Shown here in pieces: positions 23,826 through 33,511 of a DNA stretch of 64,000 nucleotides. The stretch is taken from the NCBI GenBank assembly GCA_014529385.2, contig CM043953.1, positions 98,771,342 through 98,835,341 of the forward strand, written 5' to 3'. This stretch comes from Adiantum capillus-veneris. Taxonomy: Eukaryota; Streptophyta; Polypodiopsida; Polypodiales; Pteridaceae. The notes under the pieces were generated by a model, which was not told the origin of the DNA, did no database searches, and saw only the letters and a program-made list of their open reading frames with translations. Both the position numbers and the translations under genes were made by a program. Every line of letters starts with the position of its first letter. Within the stretch, counting starts at the first letter, position 1.

Positions 23826-23908
<83 letters not shown>
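23826..23908. repeat. (GA)n microsatellite
   Basis: About 41 GA units inside Helitron H1. Confidence 0.95.
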
Positions 23909-23912
<4 letters not shown>

Positions 23913-25296
23913 GCCCCTCCCCTCGCCGACGTGTAGGCAGTTGCTTCCTCCAACAACGTTTCAGGCGAGTGCCCTGCACAACGTGACACGCTGGAGAGGC
24001 GAGCCAATTCAGCCTCCAGGTGAGAGCAATCGTAATGTGTGTGTGTGGGTGGAGAGAGAGAGAGAGAGAGATGCCAATTTAGTCTCGAGGTGAGAGCAAT
24101 CGCAATGTGTGTGTGTGGGTGGAGAGAGAGAGAGAGATGCCAGGTGGCGCAGAGAGATAGAGGCGACATTGTTGTAGCATCCCGAGGAAGGGGAGAAGAT
24201 CGCAGGGTGTGTTTGTCGAGCAGAGATGTAGTAGGAGGAGGGTGAATGCACAGAGAGAGGGGGAGGAGAGACATGGAGCATAAGCCTATGCAACAAGGCA
24301 AGCTACGGATATGGCGGGGACGAGCGGGATGCACAGAAAGATGAAGACCTCTTTTGAATTGCCAGATTTTGGTCGAACTAAAGATAAAAAATTTGTAGCT
24401 TTTTATAAGATGACTGATTGCCTATCAATACAAGATGGTAAAAATAGAATTTGAGTTGGTTATGTAGGCCTTGGAGATGAATTGCTTCATTATTTCTAGA
24501 CATAACTGCCTTTTATGTGAGGTAATTTGTGACAAATCACATGCTAAGCACTCAAAAACGGGTCTCAATTGTTACAAAGGAATAAAGATTAGAAAATATT
24601 GAACAAATCAACCAAAACAGATACAAGGATATTATGGGAATTTCCACAAATTAGGGGGTGTTTTGGTAATTTTTCCTTTTTTCAAACATACAAAATTCCT
24701 TTCCTTGAATTTTCCAAGAGGAAATGTTAGAAAATTAGGTTACTTTTAATATTTTTAACGCTATAAAGGGCATTTTTGAAATTGAAAATGGCACGATATT
24801 AAGTTGAGACACAATTTTCCCGCACACTGTCGAAAGCGCAATCTTTGCGCTGATAGTGGACCTAGACTGTAGACTGTAGTGTGGACTATCGAGCTGGGCT
24901 CTCGCCAAGCCTATCATCACCATTTTGCATTCACAGTAGCTCCTAAGAGGGACTTCCCGTAGCCTTCCGAAAGAGCCTCTGAAGGCGCCCCCCGATTGAA
25001 AAGGTCTACCCGTAGGGGGTGGTTCAACCACCCTCCAAAAAGGCCTCCCGCCTCTGAGAGAGGAGATTGCCTGTTTAAGGGATGCGTTCTCAATTGACTC
25101 TCAATGAAAAGGACCCATTGCAGCAATGGAAACCGGAACAGTAACGAGACAATATCCTACATTCTACTCTATGGGATTGCCTCGCCGCCACTAACGAACC
25201 CCTTCTTGTTAGAGGGCCATCTAGTCTAGCTACACTTTTAGCATAGCTATGAATAGGCACTCTAAGCGAACCTAAGAATGGGATTCAAAGAATTTT

Positions 25297-25298
<2 letters not shown>

Positions 25299-25384
<86 letters not shown>
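25299..25384. repeat. (GA)n microsatellite
   Basis: About 43 GA units inside Helitron H1. Two further CT runs lie at about 25627-25667 and 25756-25792. Confidence 0.95.
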
Positions 25385-25386
<2 letters not shown>

Positions 25387-25624
25387 AAAGAGGCGACAAA
25401 GAGTTGCACACATGTCTTCCTATAACATGCAACAAATGTGGGCACAGAGGAGAGTGGGGAAGGTGTGGAATCCCTTTGCAATGTAGACGGAGAGGATAGA
25501 AGCTTGAGAGAGATATTGAGATAGATTCAAATTTGGATTCTTCCAAACGGGCCTCTAAAGAGAGGAGGTTGGCAAAGAGAGAGGAGAAATCATAGAGCTC
25601 AGTTCTTAGAAGCAATGAGATATT

Positions 25625-25671
<47 letters not shown>

Positions 25672-25751
25672 TTCTCTCTCCCCTCGAGCTGTAGCCAGTC
25701 CCGCAACGCAAGAATGCTACCTAGCTAGCAGCCTTCGCCATTTCTTCAGGC

Positions 25752-25796
<45 letters not shown>

Positions 25797-26133
25797 CTCG
25801 AGCTTTGCGGGATGTCCCACAATCACCAATGTTGTCAGTGCATTCATTTCTTTTCTCAAGGTTCTGAAAGCATCTTGCAACCCACCAGTCCTCTACCTTC
25901 TTAGTCTTTATATTATCATTAAGCACTACCTTCTAACTCTCAACGCTGCCTCGCTTTCTAGATGCTGAACAGGTCATCATGTGATGACGGTAGGCTGCTT
26001 CAGGCACTCGATAGGTGGGGGTGAGTGTGAGGTGATTAGGATGAGCACCACTGCATCTAAGGCTCGGTGTGATGACATCCGCATAGCACCGCCAGAGGTG
26101 ATGCCGCCGCCAAAGGCGGCACTGTTATACTAG

Positions 26134-26925
26134 TGGTAGTATAAGATTCTCTTAGTTTCATGCAATTTGATAGGAGGTTCAACAAAATCACACAAAATCT
26201 ATTGGTCAATGATATTGTCGTCTCCATGCAAGCATTTGTGTAAACGACTTACATGAAATACGGGATGAATATGAGAGTGTGTGGGTAATGAGAGTTTGTA
26301 GGCTCAATCACCAACTCGCTTGAGTATCTTGAAAGGCCCACAATATCTCAAAGATAATTTAGGTGTTGGCTCAGTCTTCAGACTTTTTGAATGCTCTGGC
26401 CTATGCAAAAAGACCCCTTCTCCTTTTGTGAAGGTAACTTGCCGATGTTTCTCATCAACGTACTTTTTGTATCGATCATGTGCTTGTCGTACATTTTGAC
26501 AAGCTAGTTTCAACATTTCCATATGGTTTGGAGAAAATCCTTGACCTGTTGGAGCTTTTCGATTGCCAATCCCACCGTAACTGGTGGTGACCTAGGTTGA
26601 AAACCATACATGAGCATGAAAGGACTATATCCAGTTGTAACATGCTTAGCACTATTGTAAGAAAATTTGAGGATAGGAAGATAAACTTCCCAGTCTAGTT
26701 GCTTCTTGCTAATGTATGCTTGTAGCATATCCTCTAGCACTTGATCAACTCTTTCAATTGACCATCCGTTTCATGGTGATTTGCAATACTTAGGTTGAGT
26801 TGTATACCCAATCTTTTTAACACAGTCCTCCAAAAGTGACTATTAAACGTAGGATCACGATCACTCACTATGTTACTTGTCAATCGATACAAATGATACA
26901 GATTGTCCACAAATAACTTAGCTAA
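26134..26925 (-). pseudogene. Ty3/gypsy chromovirus integrase fragment
   Basis: Minus-strand translation enters within the integrase core: NIVSDRDPTFNSHFW (second catalytic Asp), then SIANHHETDGQ where PQTDGQ and the catalytic Glu would be, then FSYNSAKHVTTGYSPFMLMY. The C-terminal part GPFKILKRVGD and HPVFHVSRLHKC follow, the usual lead-in to a chromodomain, which lies across the Helitron at 23480-23589. Several frameshifts are present. Both outer ends abut copia sequence, so only about 0.9 kb of the element is left. Confidence 0.85.
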
Positions 26926-27117
26926 TGAAGGAATACGAGCGGAAGTGCGACGCGAGAGAGAGTGCGAGAAGAAGAGCACGACGATATGGTGAACTCGCTC
27001 TACAGTAATGTGTAGAGCATAGTGAGTTCTTATTAGGTTTTTACAAAAGAATATGTGTACATACCTGGCGGCCCGCCCACTTACCTGGGCGACCACATTG
27101 GGATTTATACCCCAACA
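26926..27117 (-). repeat. 3' LTR of copia C
   Basis: 192 bp, TG...CA, almost identical to 20325-20514 and 30777-30968. It is followed by the polypurine tract 27118-27130 (minus strand TTAAGTGGGAGGT). Confidence 0.93.
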
Positions 27118-27206
27118 ACCTCCCACTTAAAGTCTAATGTGGTACTTTAAGTGTGAGAGAAGCTACTATACAAGCTAATATACAAAAGATGTAGAGAAGT
27201 GATGTA

Positions 27207-27780
27207 CTACCCTACACCTAACTGCACTGCTTCCTTGTAACATGAAGGCTCATTGCAATCAGTCAACATGACATAGTTCATAGATGGAACAAACCTATCA
27301 GGAGGTCGCGTGATACGTCCAGATCTACGTACAATAGGTGGCTCAGGCTTAGCCACAATCTGTGGTTCCCCTCTATCCTGTCCTTGCTCCTCTTGAGCCC
27401 TGACATTTTGTCTTGCACGTGCAGGTCCATCTTCTTGGAAGACAACTCTTCTAATCTCCTCAACCGTCTCTGGTTTAGAATGATATTTGGCTTCATTAAA
27501 GTGAACATCATTGCTGCGGATAACCTTTCTGGATTCGGGATCCCAAAGTCTGTACCCCATCTCACCAGAATTACCATAGCCTAGAAAGATGCACTTTCTA
27601 CTCTTTGGCTCAAGTTTGTTCCTAAATTCCTTTGGAACATGAGTATATGCCTCACAACCAAATACTCTGAGATGCTTGTATGAGGGCATTTTTCTTGACC
27701 ATACCATCTCTGCCACTGAATCCTTCTGCAAAACCTTGCTAGGAGATCTATTTATAAGATGAATAGTTGTTGATACAGCT
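27207..27780 (-). pseudogene. Copia C integrase C-terminus fused to RNase H tail
   Basis: The open stretch is 27731-27207. It reads KMPSYKHLRVFGCEAYTHVP, then FLGYGNSGEMGYRLWDPESR and RRSGRITRPPDRFVPS. The end reads CYKEAVQ then LGVG and stop. In copia B, CYKEAVQ continues into RT while LGVG ends RNase H, so the RT-RNase H interval is cleanly missing and the frame is kept. A frameshift near 27790 separates it from the gag-integrase frame. Confidence 0.9.
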
Positions 27781-27791
27781 TCAGCCCAAAA

Positions 27792-29681
27792 CTACCCATT
27801 TGGCAGTTGTGCATTAGACAACATACTTCTGACCTTCTCTTGTATGGTCCCATTCATCCTCTCAGCAACACCATTTTGAGGAGGATTGTAAGGAGCAGTA
27901 AGTTCACGTTTTATACCTTTTGACTCACAAAAGTCCTGAAAGGCCTTTGAAACATACTCTCCACCATTGTCAGTGCGTAAGCATTTAAGCTTCTTGCCAC
28001 TATGATTCTCCACAAGTGTCACAAACGTTTTGAAAACACTAAACGCTTCATCCTTGTGCTTGAGAAAGTAAACCCATACTTTCCTCGAGTAATCATCTAT
28101 AAATGTCATAAAGTAAGAAGTTCCCCCTAGAGATAGGTTAGGCATAGGTCCACACAAATCACTATGAACAAGTGCCAATTGTGTATCTCTTCTACTGCTT
28201 CTATGCTTATGTGGCTGCTGTGTTTGCTTACCATACAGACAATGTTCATAGAATTCAAAATCATCAAATGACAAGCCAGGAAAATAACCAGAACGAGACA
28301 AGATTTCCATTCCCTTCTTGGACATATGTCCTAACCGGCTATTCCACAAAGAAACGTTCGGCTGCTCGGTTACATTGATTACATTTTTAGAGACATTTGA
28401 TACATAAATCATGTAAAGTCCTCCAGACTTTACTCCATGTGCTACTGTCATAGAACCCTTGGATATCTTCCACATTTTCTGTCCAAAAGTGGTGACGTAG
28501 CGAGCATCATCAAGTAAACCTTTGCAAATCAAGCTCTTTGTAATTGCGGGAACATGTCTCACATTCGTCGACGTGAAAGAAGAGCCATTCTGAAACTTCA
28601 ATCGAACATCTCCAACACCTAAGATCTCACATGTCTGCCCATTGCCTAGCCGAACATGATCTTTAGTGGTCACATAAGAGGTAAACCACTCCTTGTTTGG
28701 AGACACATGAAGTGATGCCCCTGAGTCTATAATCCAGTCACTCAGTGCATTTCCATCAGATGCTGTAAGAAGAGCTGAGTCCATTGTATTCTTCAAGAAG
28801 TAGATGTCTCCTGACACTAGACTGTCATCCTCTGCAACAGTGTTTGTCACATTTATTTCTTGAATCTTGACTGAGGACTTGTTCTTCTCACCATGGTCTT
28901 CAACTTTCTCTTTGCCTTTTTCTGCTTTCCATTCTCTGCAGTCTCTTTTCATGTGACCCTTCTTGCCACAATGGTAGCATTCTATGTCACTCTTGCCTTT
29001 AGCACTGCGGGACTTGCTACGAGACTGATTCCTCTTTCCACCTTTGTACTTTTCTTTGGTCCTTCCCCTGACAACTAAGGCTATTCCTTTGCCTTTGTCC
29101 ATTGTCTTTCTATTGGTTTCTTCAGTAAGCAGACTTCCTTCTACACCTGCTATGTTCAAACCATCTGGAGGTGCAGAATTACTCAAAGCTGTGCGAAAAG
29201 TGTCCCAACTTTCCGGCAATGTGATCAACAGGAACATGGCTCTAAGAGGTTCATCAAACTTGACACCTTGAGCTGACAACTGACTATAGATTGTGTTGAA
29301 TTCATTCAAATGATTGGACATAGGTGTCCCTTCTTTCATCTTCAAGTCAACAAGCTTCTTAAGCCAGTATACCTGTGAAGCTGCTCTCTGCTTCTCATAA
29401 AGATCACTCATCTTTAACCATGCTTGATAAGCCGAAATCTCGTCTGCTACATTGAAGTAAACGCTTTCTGCCAAAGTCAGCATAATGGTAGAAAGTGCCA
29501 ATTCATCCATTTCGCTCCATTCATCTTCGTCCATATCTTCTGGTTTTATCCCCTTGAGCTTTATAGGTTTTATCTGCTTCTTTTGTACCAACACGTGCCA
29601 AATCTGCTTCTTCCATAATGGGAAATTGGTTCCATCCAGCTTCTTGATATTGTAAAGAGCACTGTCCTGTGATCCAGCCAT
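27792..29681 (-). CDS. Copia C gag-protease-integrase polyprotein (3' frameshifted)
   Basis: A 629-residue open frame starts MAGSQDSALYNIKKLDGTNF, a typical copia Gag opening. Gag has helical UBN2-like sequence to about residue 180 and a zinc knuckle CYHCGKKGHMKRDC at 235-248. Protease shows WIIDSGASLHV with catalytic D319. The GAG-pre-integrase block is LWNSRLGH (445-452). Integrase shows D508 (HSDLCGP), D571 (TDNGGEY) and E607 (NGVAERMN), with 35 residues between the last two. The frame ends at a one-base shift near 27792. It is the best preserved gag of this family in the window and supplies what copia B lacks. Confidence 0.95.
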   Translation of the reverse strand: MAGSQDSALYNIKKLDGTNFPLWKKQIWHVLVQKKQIKPIKLKGIKPEDMDEDEWSEMDELALSTIMLTLAESVYFNVADEISAYQAWLKMSDLYEKQRAASQVYWLKKLVDLKMKEGTPMSNHLNEFNTIYSQLSAQGVKFDEPLRAMFLLITLPESWDTFRTALSNSAPPDGLNIAGVEGSLLTEETNRKTMDKGKGIALVVRGRTKEKYKGGKRNQSRSKSRSAKGKSDIECYHCGKKGHMKRDCREWKAEKGKEKVEDHGEKNKSSVKIQEINVTNTVAEDDSLVSGDIYFLKNTMDSALLTASDGNALSDWIIDSGASLHVSPNKEWFTSYVTTKDHVRLGNGQTCEILGVGDVRLKFQNGSSFTSTNVRHVPAITKSLICKGLLDDARYVTTFGQKMWKISKGSMTVAHGVKSGGLYMIYVSNVSKNVINVTEQPNVSLWNSRLGHMSKKGMEILSRSGYFPGLSFDDFEFYEHCLYGKQTQQPHKHRSSRRDTQLALVHSDLCGPMPNLSLGGTSYFMTFIDDYSRKVWVYFLKHKDEAFSVFKTFVTLVENHSGKKLKCLRTDNGGEYVSKAFQDFCESKGIKRELTAPYNPPQNGVAERMNGTIQEKVRSMLSNAQLPNG

Positions 29682-30762
29682 AGCTACGCTTCACAGTAGT
29701 TTACTTTCGTGGGAAAAATTCGACAGAGTTTCCCCTGTAAACTGACCTGTGAACCAATATCAACTTGTCAAATGAACCAAGAAAGCTTCAGATTCTGCAA
29801 AAATTTTGGTAGAGTCTCCTTTGTAAAATGGCTCTGGTGTACTAAAAACAGACCAAAAAACAGCTCAAAAAACCACTGTCTCTCTAACACTATAAGCTGT
29901 GGGTAAACCTGTCTTGCACCTGTACTTCTGACTGTCCTGTCACTGTCCTGTAAGCATAGATTGCGACAATGCCTCAACGGCAGTAAAGCAAAGATGCAAT
30001 CCCAATTGTCTAACTCACAATCAATACATCCTAGCTTCCTATCTAAGAGTGCTCGAGGGATCGCTCCCAGACCTGTATCACCGAAAGGATCTCAACATTC
30101 GAGAATCCCCCAGCTCAATAAAACCTCACTCGACCCTCAACAAAGGCTGCAGTAAATTTGACAGTACATAGACTTCCCACAAAGTCATACATCCACAAAT
30201 TTCCCACTATATGCTGTAACCGCTGCGACGGTTGTTTGCTGCGTGACTCACAGCCAGCAAACCCTCAACAGACATACATCATCTCTGACAATACATCCCA
30301 TGTGGAAGTACCTGCAATGTCAGGATGAAATCTCGAATATCAAGCAGCAAACACAAGCTACCTGATGAACTAGTGGATGTCGCCTACAGTCTGTGTGTAG
30401 ATGCGCCCGTGTCGTATGTGACACGTCTCCAAGAACTGTGAGCCGTCCTTCGATGTGTAGACAACCACAAATCAACACTCTGGGAGTGTCGATATCCTCA
30501 GCACCTCCAGTCGTAGGCCGAAAACCTCAAATTTTCAGAGTCGGATCTGCACCCGCTGAGACCACGTAGTCGAAAATGGCCTGTGCAGAACTTTGTCGAA
30601 GCCGAACGGTGACCGAGATGACCTCAAAATGAAATTCTAAGCACACCAAGCCCTACGGGATTTCCCACAAGATATGGGGCCGTGTCTTTGCCTGTCGAAT
30701 TTCATTCCAATCTGAGCTGCTGACTCTAGCCTCCTGCAGTGCTGCCCCGAGCCTTGATTTGA
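29682..30762 (-). other. 5' leader of copia C
   Basis: About 1.08 kb between primer site and gag start, with no long frame. It is long compared with the 192-bp LTR. It would contain packaging signals, but I cannot point to one. Confidence 0.6.
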
Positions 30763-30774
30763 GCTCTGATACCA
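30763..30774 (-). other. Primer-binding site of copia C (initiator tRNA-Met type)
   Basis: The minus strand reads TGGTATCAGAGC, the standard plant copia primer site, two bases from the LTR. Confidence 0.95.
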
Positions 30775-30776
30775 GT

Positions 30777-30968
30777 TGAAGGAGTACAAGCGGAAGTGCG
30801 ACGCGAGAGAGAGTGCGAGAAGAAGAGCACGACGATATGGTGAACTCGCTCTACTGTAATGTGTAGAGCATAGTGAGTTCTTATTAGGTTTTTACAAAAG
30901 AACATCTGTACATACCTGGCGGCCCGCCCACTTACCTGGGCGACCACATTGGGCTTTATACCCCAACA
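30777..30968 (-). repeat. 5' LTR of copia C / right end of the copia complex
   Basis: 192 bp, TG...CA, preceded inside by the primer site and followed by AGTAT. Confidence 0.94.
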
Positions 30969-30973
30969 AGTAT
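30969..30973. repeat. AGTAT, matching the left flank of copia B
   Basis: Same five bases as 20320-20324, 10.6 kb away. Confidence 0.75.
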
Positions 30974-30990
30974 TTTTTGCTTTTTCAATA

Positions 30991-31110
30991 CACTACAAGA
31001 GGTACTTTATAGTAGCGACGTAGTGCGACACTCAAATGTGAAAAACCACGGCGTCGCTAAATTACAAGTAACTTAGCGACACTCATAGCGACGCCTATAG
31101 CGACGCCGTC
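30991..31110 (+). repeat. CACTA left terminus and subterminal repeats
   Basis: CACTACAAGA is followed by repeated GCGACG/CGTCGC octamer-like motifs at about 31015-31110. ATA precedes it and could be one copy of the 3-bp target duplication. Confidence 0.8.
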
Positions 31111-31219
31111 AAGGCTAAAAAAAAATAACCGAGAGCATCCGAAAACTCAGATCTCTGATCTGAGTTTTCGGTGCGCGCTCAAGCAAGCAATGTAACGCGC
31201 TCTCTCCTTCTCTCTCTCT

Positions 31220-31226
31220 TTCTTCT

Positions 31227-31259
<33 letters not shown>

Positions 31260-31332
31260 AGGAGAGGAAGGAGAGCTAGGTATGCTGCTTCCCTCTCCTC
31301 ACTCTCATGTTCCCTTCCCCTCTTTCTCTCTC

Positions 31333-31364
<32 letters not shown>

Positions 31365-31385
31365 ACACACACACACATTGTGTTT

Positions 31386-31423
<38 letters not shown>

Positions 31424-31560
31424 ACAAGAATAAACAAAAAACACACACACACATGCATAAACAAAGAATGCACACACACATTGAGAGAGGAAAAGAGAGA
31501 GAGAGCATGCATAAGCCAAAAACGCACACACATATGCATAAACAAAGAATGGATACACAC

Positions 31561-31596
<36 letters not shown>

Positions 31597-31615
31597 AGAA
31601 GAAGAAGAGAGTCTT
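31220..31615. repeat. Microsatellite cluster, (CA)n and (GA)n with variants
   Basis: CA and GA runs alternate with two copies of a block containing ATGCATAAACAAAGAATG flanked by ACACACA and GAGAGA. Frames across it are artefacts. Confidence 0.9.
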
Positions 31616-31760
31616 AACATCGTAGGAAACTATCCCAAGAGACCTTAAAGATCTAGTCGACAGGAGTTGAACTCAAGACCTGCTATTCATGAGGAAAATG
31701 GCATAACCAATCTATCACACTTCGGTGATAGAAAAGTTATACCATTTTTCTCCTTTTTTT
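31613..31760 (-). mobile_element. tRNA-derived SINE-like copy 1
   Basis: It is homologous to copies at 31816-31962 and 32050-32312. The minus strand carries A-box-like and B-box-like sequence as described for copy 2. It starts at TTAACATCGTAGGAAACT on the plus strand. Confidence 0.55.
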
Positions 31761-31815
31761 TATTGGCGTGCACACACACCCACACACACACACACATACA
31801 CACGAGAAGAAGAGA

Positions 31816-31962
31816 GTTTAATTTAACATCGTAGGAAACTAATTAAAGAGACCTAAAGATCTAGCCAACGAGGAGTTGAACTCAAAACCTGTTATTCAAG
31901 AGGGAAATGGCATAACCAATCTACCACACTTGGGTGATAGAAAGGTTATACCATTTTTCTCT
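31816..31962 (-). mobile_element. tRNA-derived SINE-like copy 2
   Basis: On the minus strand GTGGTAGATTGGTTATGCC (31927-31909) resembles a tRNA A box, and AGTTCAACTCC (31881-31871) resembles a B box at tRNA-like spacing. Three copies of the unit in 700 bp are each joined to a CA run. Confidence 0.6.
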
Positions 31963-31971
31963 TTTTATTGG

Positions 31972-31977
<6 letters not shown>

Positions 31978-32038
<61 letters not shown>
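31978..32038. repeat. (CA)n microsatellite
   Basis: About 30 CA units directly beside SINE-like copy 2. Confidence 0.95.
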
Positions 32039-32042
<4 letters not shown>

Positions 32043-32049
32043 GAAGAGA

Positions 32050-32312
32050 GTTTTAACGTCGTAGGAAACTATCCCAAAAGACATTAAAGATTAGGTTAGA
32101 TGTAGACTTACGTTAAATTAGATTTAGGTTTATTTAAGTTAAATTAGATTAGATTTATGTTTGATTAATGTTTATTTACGTTAGATTTAGATTTACGTTA
32201 TATTAGATTAGATTTAGGTTTATTTATGTTATTTACCTGTTATTGAAGAGGGAAATGACATAACGAATCTACCACACTTGGGTGATAGAAAGGTTATACC
32301 ATTTTCCTCTTT
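32050..32312 (-). mobile_element. SINE-like copy 3, interrupted
   Basis: The two ends match copy 2 (TCGTAGGAAACTATCCCAAA at about 32057; GAGGGAAATGACATAACG at about 32249), but the middle is replaced by the TTAGATTTAGGTTTA-type repeat. Confidence 0.5.
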
Positions 32313-32400
32313 TTATCGTTTAAGATAAGGTTAGATTTAGATTTATGTTAGATTAGATTTAGGTTTATTTAAGTTAGATTAGATTAGATTTAGGTTTATT
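32085..32400. repeat. Degenerate TTAGATTTAGGTTTA-type tandem repeat
   Basis: Two patches (about 32085-32230 and 32320-32400) consist of imperfect repeats of AGATTTAGGTTTATTTA-like units. It resembles a decayed minisatellite; it does not match exact TTTAGGG telomere repeats. Confidence 0.65.
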
Positions 32401-32660
32401 TTGAGTACACCGAAGGATTATACTGCCTACGCGCTTGAGAGTGGCCGGTGTCTCGATCACTGCATCGGAGATGCTTAGGAGTGACTCGAACACTGCGTCG
32501 GGGTCACCTAGAGGCCTGGATGATGAGCATTCATCGGACAGGGTTGCTATACTTCACGGGAGGGACATGCCAAAGTGATATGCCTACCTCATCAATCGTA
32601 TGTCCGATGAGACCATTATGACCCCTGAGAGGAAGCAAGTGATGGGCCGCATACAACAGT

Positions 32661-32978
32661 TGTGTAGATGTGAATGGGCCTCACATATACAAATACTTCA
32701 ATGCAAGAGTTTAATACTCTCACCTCTCCACCCCGTCGATCCATGACGCAGGTGATGGGACAAAATCCTCCTCGAAGCTGGCCCAGCCGCCACTCCCCAA
32801 GGAGGAGAGAACGACCAATCCAGACAGGCGGTGGCAGCAAAGTGACGCAGCAAGAGTTTGCATCAAGACGGGGAGTGGCCGCTGAACCAGCTTCGAGGAG
32901 GATTTTGTCCCATCAAAGCTAGTATTAAACTCTTGCATTGAAGTATTTGTATATGTGAGGCCCATTCACATCTACACA
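32661..32978. repeat. 318-bp palindrome built from CACTA second-gene sequence
   Basis: Outer arms 32661-32717 and 32922-32978 are perfect 57-bp inverted copies. Inner arms (about 32755-32797 and 32871-32913) pair over about 40 bp, leaving a 73-base loop. The plus strand reads NPDRRWQQSDAARV and SFEEDFVPS; the minus strand of the left arm reads LGSGGWASFEEDFVPS. The second CACTA gene at 38100-38215 has NPDKWKQQKEAARV and LGSGGWASFEADF. The palindrome is therefore an inverted duplication of a transposase_24-type exon. Confidence 0.9.
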
Positions 32979-33380
32979 GCTAGTAGCCCCATTGGTATGT
33001 CTTTTACCCTTCAATGGAGAGAATCACCACATGTTCAATTAGGTTAGATTTAAGATAAGATTTTGGATTGAGTTTTTATATTAGAGTCTAACTTCGAGAT
33101 TACGGTAAAAAAATTAGAGTTAGACGAATGGTGAAAAGATCTACTGTGAAAAGATGTTAAGATGCTGTGAAATGCTACAGCTAGAGAAGATGCAAAGGGG
33201 TTTTGTCCACTACATGCACTATCATGTAGACGTGGATGTGTAGATTTCTTGTACCCACAAATATAGGCATTGACCAATAAAGACGAGATTATAACCCTGT
33301 GGTTCTGATCTCCGTGCACCTCTAGATCGAGGTGTGCAGGGATTGGACATGACTGAATGTGAGGTAGTTTACAGTGTGAA

Positions 33381-33385
<5 letters not shown>

Positions 33386-33446
<61 letters not shown>
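33386..33446. repeat. (GA)n microsatellite
   Basis: About 30 GA units shortly before the TNP2 gene. Confidence 0.95.
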
Positions 33447-33449
<3 letters not shown>

Positions 33450-33511
33450 AACGAAGAATGCCAATAGAAGATTAAATTTGTTGTCCAGGTTATGAGATTT
33501 TTTCCCTCATT

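Larger units (their letters stand above)
23590..26133 (+). mobile_element. Non-autonomous Helitron H1
   Basis: It starts TCTATACTATTATAA and ends with a hairpin (GCCGCC, loop AAA, GGCGGC at 26106-26120), nine bases, then CTAG at 26130-26133. The flanks are A on the left and T on the right, as for insertion between A and T. Removing it restores a chromovirus reading frame context. No Rep/helicase gene is visible, so it would depend on an autonomous relative. Inside are long GA/CT runs and a segment (24680-24830) shared with Helitron H4. Function of other internal sequence unknown. Confidence 0.85.
26926..30968 (-). mobile_element. Ty1/copia element C, internal deletion derivative
   Basis: Minus-strand element with two 192-bp LTRs, tRNA-Met-type primer site, about 1.1 kb leader, gag, protease and integrase. 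RT and RNase H are deleted: integrase linker codons join directly to the last four RNase H codons. It is closely related to copia B. The flanks do not match each other (GCTAA left, AGTAT right), unlike the outer pair with copia B. It could move only with enzymes supplied by another copy. Confidence 0.92.

Noticed and set aside
27190-27240. Splicing or a retro-copied spliced RNA as the origin of the copia C deletion
   Set aside because: The removed segment does not have GT...AG ends; GCA microhomology at both edges fits a deletion or template switch better.
31220-31620. Possible CRISPR-like array of short repeats and spacers
   Set aside because: Repeats are CA/GA microsatellite with two copies of one larger block. 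There are no regular unique spacers, and the DNA is of plant type.
32085-32400. Interstitial telomere
   Set aside because: Units resemble TTTAGG but no perfect TTTAGGG run occurs.
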